This document shows, one piece after another, positions 5,568 to 6,723 of a stretch of 6,723 nucleotides of DNA. Every line of letters begins with the position of its first letter. The first letter of the stretch is position 1. Under the pieces are notes generated by a model that saw nothing but the letters and a program-made list of their open reading frames with translations, did no database searches and was not told the origin of the DNA. This stretch comes from SIG452 sp045656345 (lineage in GTDB: Bacteria; Bacillota; Clostridia; UMGS1840): positions 1 through 6,723 of the forward strand of contig JAZOQZ010000125.1 of NCBI GenBank assembly GCA_045656345.1, read 5' to 3'. The translations under genes and the position numbers were made by a program.

Positions 5568-5911
5568 GTGTTCACCTCCGTGATTGTCACTTGCATAGTG
5601 TAGTCGTTCTCCGGTTTCTGCCCGATTGCGTACACGGTGACAACGCCGTCCTCATTCTCTGCAACAAATGCCAAAGATTTGTCATAGAATATCATCAACT
5701 GCTCCACGCTGGGCGTTAAATCCACTTGGCTGTTTGGCGTAACGCCATCAATAGTAACGACTTGCGAAAATGCGTTTCCTTCACCGACCCATGCGGATGC
5801 CAACAGCACAACATAGCCAATTTTAGCATTTGGAATTTTATCAGAATCGTTTGGCACAGTCTTTTCAACGCTCATTTTTACCGTTGCTCGTTTCACCTCA
5901 AACTGAATCAT
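5564..5911 (-). CDS. Beta-sandwich-like phage structural protein (hypothetical)
   Basis: A 115-aa protein starting MIQFEVKRAT, with an AGAGGTGG ribosome binding site ending a few bases before the ATG and a 14-base overlap with the preceding gene. It is rich in beta-strand and polar residues. Landmarks are NAKIGYVVLLASAWVGEG, QVVTIDGVTPNSQVDLTPSVEQ and VVTVYAIGQKPENDY. Its length and motif style match small proteins commonly encoded just before fibre genes in gut Firmicutes phages. It lacks a signal peptide, transmembrane helix or obvious active site. Translation is probably coupled to the genes on both sides (ATGA overlap at its stop). A role in fibre or capsid-surface assembly is inferred from neighbours only; the exact function is unknown. 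Confidence 0.82.
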   Translation of the reverse strand: MIQFEVKRATVKMSVEKTVPNDSDKIPNAKIGYVVLLASAWVGEGNAFSQVVTIDGVTPNSQVDLTPSVEQLMIFYDKSLAFVAENEDGVVTVYAIGQKPENDYTMQVTITEVNT

Positions 5912-6197
5912 ATCCCACCTCTTTCAGCAAGTCAGCCACTTCGTGTTTTACAACATCGCTTGCATCCGGGGCACCTTCCGCAGTAGTAAAAGCAAATTGA
6001 AGTTCTGCCGTACCTTTTGTCAATTTCTTTGCATCTGAAAACGGAATAGTGACTACCATTTCACTTGCAGAAACAACAACAGGCGTATAGCAACCGAAGA
6101 AACGCCCCTGCTTCACATAGAATTCGATATTGTTGAGCGTTGTTAAATCCACGCTGTTACAAGTGATTTTCAATGTGTTTTTAATCTTCTCACGCAT
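5898..6197 (-). CDS. Small beta-rich phage protein, fibre/baseplate accessory (hypothetical)
   Basis: A 99-aa protein beginning MREKIKNTLK. The codon at 6197 is preferred over ATG 6203 or GTG 6206 because the AGGAAGG ribosome binding site at 6204-6212 lies 8 bases before 6197 but only 2 bases from 6203. It overlaps the portal stop by 8 bases. The protein has alternating hydrophobic strands (NIEFYVKQG, YTPVVVSASEMVVTIPF, AELQFAFTT) and no signal peptide or membrane segment. This pattern recalls the N-terminal immunoglobulin-like domain of BppU-type baseplate/fibre proteins, and I recognise the style from Clostridia phages, where it precedes fibre genes. A structural role in anchoring a fibre is inference; no catalytic motif is visible. 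Confidence 0.82.
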   Translation of the reverse strand: MREKIKNTLKITCNSVDLTTLNNIEFYVKQGRFFGCYTPVVVSASEMVVTIPFSDAKKLTKGTAELQFAFTTAEGAPDASDVVKHEVADLLKEVGYDSV

Positions 6198-6723
6198 CAA
6201 CATCACCTTCCTCGTCTGCGAAGCGGTTCATTGTTTCGTTGCCCATTTCCTTTATACGCTCGTCAATTTCTTCCGGTGTTAAGAACGGAAGTTTCTTCAA
6301 TGTCAGTTCATCGCCCAAATAAGCCGCCGCAGAAATGACCATGTTTGTTTCCTCGGTCTGATTTGCGATGCGGTTATAATGGAATGTCGGTTCATCGTCA
6401 ATGCCAGCCAAAGCAAGAATGCTCTGAATAGTATCTATTAGGTAATATTCGAAATCGCTGCACTTATCGTCCATGGGCTGATATGCTGCACGTATTTCCG
6501 TTGCGGTCTTTGCCGATGCGGACAACGCTTCGACATTGACAATCTGGAAGTCCTTATATAAGTCATTTTCCAACAGTTCAAGCATCTTTTCCCTTGCTTC
6601 TGTGGGGACTTCAAATGTGTGTGGCGTTGCTTTTACGCCATCTTCCATTGTGGCGGCTTTGATTGTGTGCATTCGCTCACGGAATTTCGCCAAATCAACA
6701 TCATCCATGCCGCCGGAATTCTC
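6190..6723 (-). CDS. Phage portal protein, C-terminal part (5' end beyond window)
   Basis: The frame is open to the right edge of the window, so this is the last 177 residues of a longer protein; the methionine codon at 6708 is internal. It resembles the C-terminal region of SPP1 gp6-type portals, the dodecameric ring at the capsid vertex through which DNA is packaged and ejected. Recognisable parts are an opening SGGMDDVD-LAKFRERM stretch, the alpha-helical segment with SASAKTATEIRAAYQPMDDK, a helix around YYLIDTIQSILALAGI, and an acidic tail that carries LTPEEIDERIKEMGNE. Such portals usually run to about 450-500 residues, so roughly the first two thirds are missing. The stop codon overlaps the next gene by a few bases, consistent with one transcript. 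Seen: sequence similarity in style and gene position upstream of a MuF gene. Inferred: exact portal family. Confidence 0.92.
   Translation of the reverse strand, partial: ENSGGMDDVDLAKFRERMHTIKAATMEDGVKATPHTFEVPTEAREKMLELLENDLYKDFQIVNVEALSASAKTATEIRAAYQPMDDKCSDFEYYLIDTIQSILALAGIDDEPTFHYNRIANQTEETNMVISAAAYLGDELTLKKLPFLTPEEIDERIKEMGNETMNRFADEEGDVDA
6204..6212 (-). promoter_or_regulatory. Ribosome binding site fixing start at 6197
   Basis: The minus strand reads AGGAAGGTG inside the last codons of the portal gene. The distance to ATG 6197 is suitable, whereas ATG 6203 and GTG 6206 touch or overlap it. Confidence 0.75.

Overview
The window is a stretch of the virion-structure operon of a tailed phage or prophage. 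Every real gene lies on the minus strand, so transcription runs from the right edge (6723) to the left edge (1). Mid-range base composition, strong AGGAGG-type ribosome binding sites, tight gene packing and protein styles familiar from gut Clostridia phages suggest a Firmicutes host, probably an intestinal Oscillospiraceae, Ruminococcaceae or Lachnospiraceae member. That host call is inference. No integrase, repressor, terminase or tail genes fall inside the window, so it cannot be settled here whether this is an integrated prophage or a free phage.

Layout in the direction of transcription: (1) the C-terminal end of the portal protein (6723-6190). (2) A cassette of six small-to-medium genes (6197-3449) that looks like a fibre/adhesion module: two beta-rich accessory proteins (99 and 115 aa), a short fibre linker-type protein (79 aa), a 141-aa protein with a nucleotidyltransferase-like GS...DxD pattern, a 418-aa fibre-like protein with a C-terminal leucine-rich/BspA-like region, and a 58-aa protein of a type usually found after fibre genes. 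(3) A 571-aa MuF-type minor head protein (3417-1702) whose C-terminal third is an extra domain with Cys-His-Glu/Gln spacing like papain-fold toxins. (4) A 71-aa protein overlapping the MuF gene, the best candidate for a cognate immunity protein, followed at once by a hairpin plus T-run terminator. (5) An HK97-gp10-like head-tail joining protein (1438-1034) followed by a second terminator-like hairpin. (6) A Gp20-type scaffolding protein (940-383). (7) The N-terminal 118 residues of a P22-type major coat protein (356-1, cut by the window edge).

Portal, MuF, scaffold and coat proteins together build the procapsid, and the gp10-like protein serves the head-tail joint. The fibre cassette is in an unexpected place, between portal and MuF, and could encode capsid-attached fibres or be a transplanted adhesion module. 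The most interesting unit is MuF-effector plus candidate immunity gene plus terminator. It would place an enzymatic toxin in the virion, possibly delivered with the DNA, with protection encoded directly downstream. There is no gene-free stretch over 100 bases. The longest gap (941-1033) holds the second terminator and a small GC hairpin ahead of the scaffold gene. I see no tRNA, rRNA, CRISPR array, IS element or attachment site.
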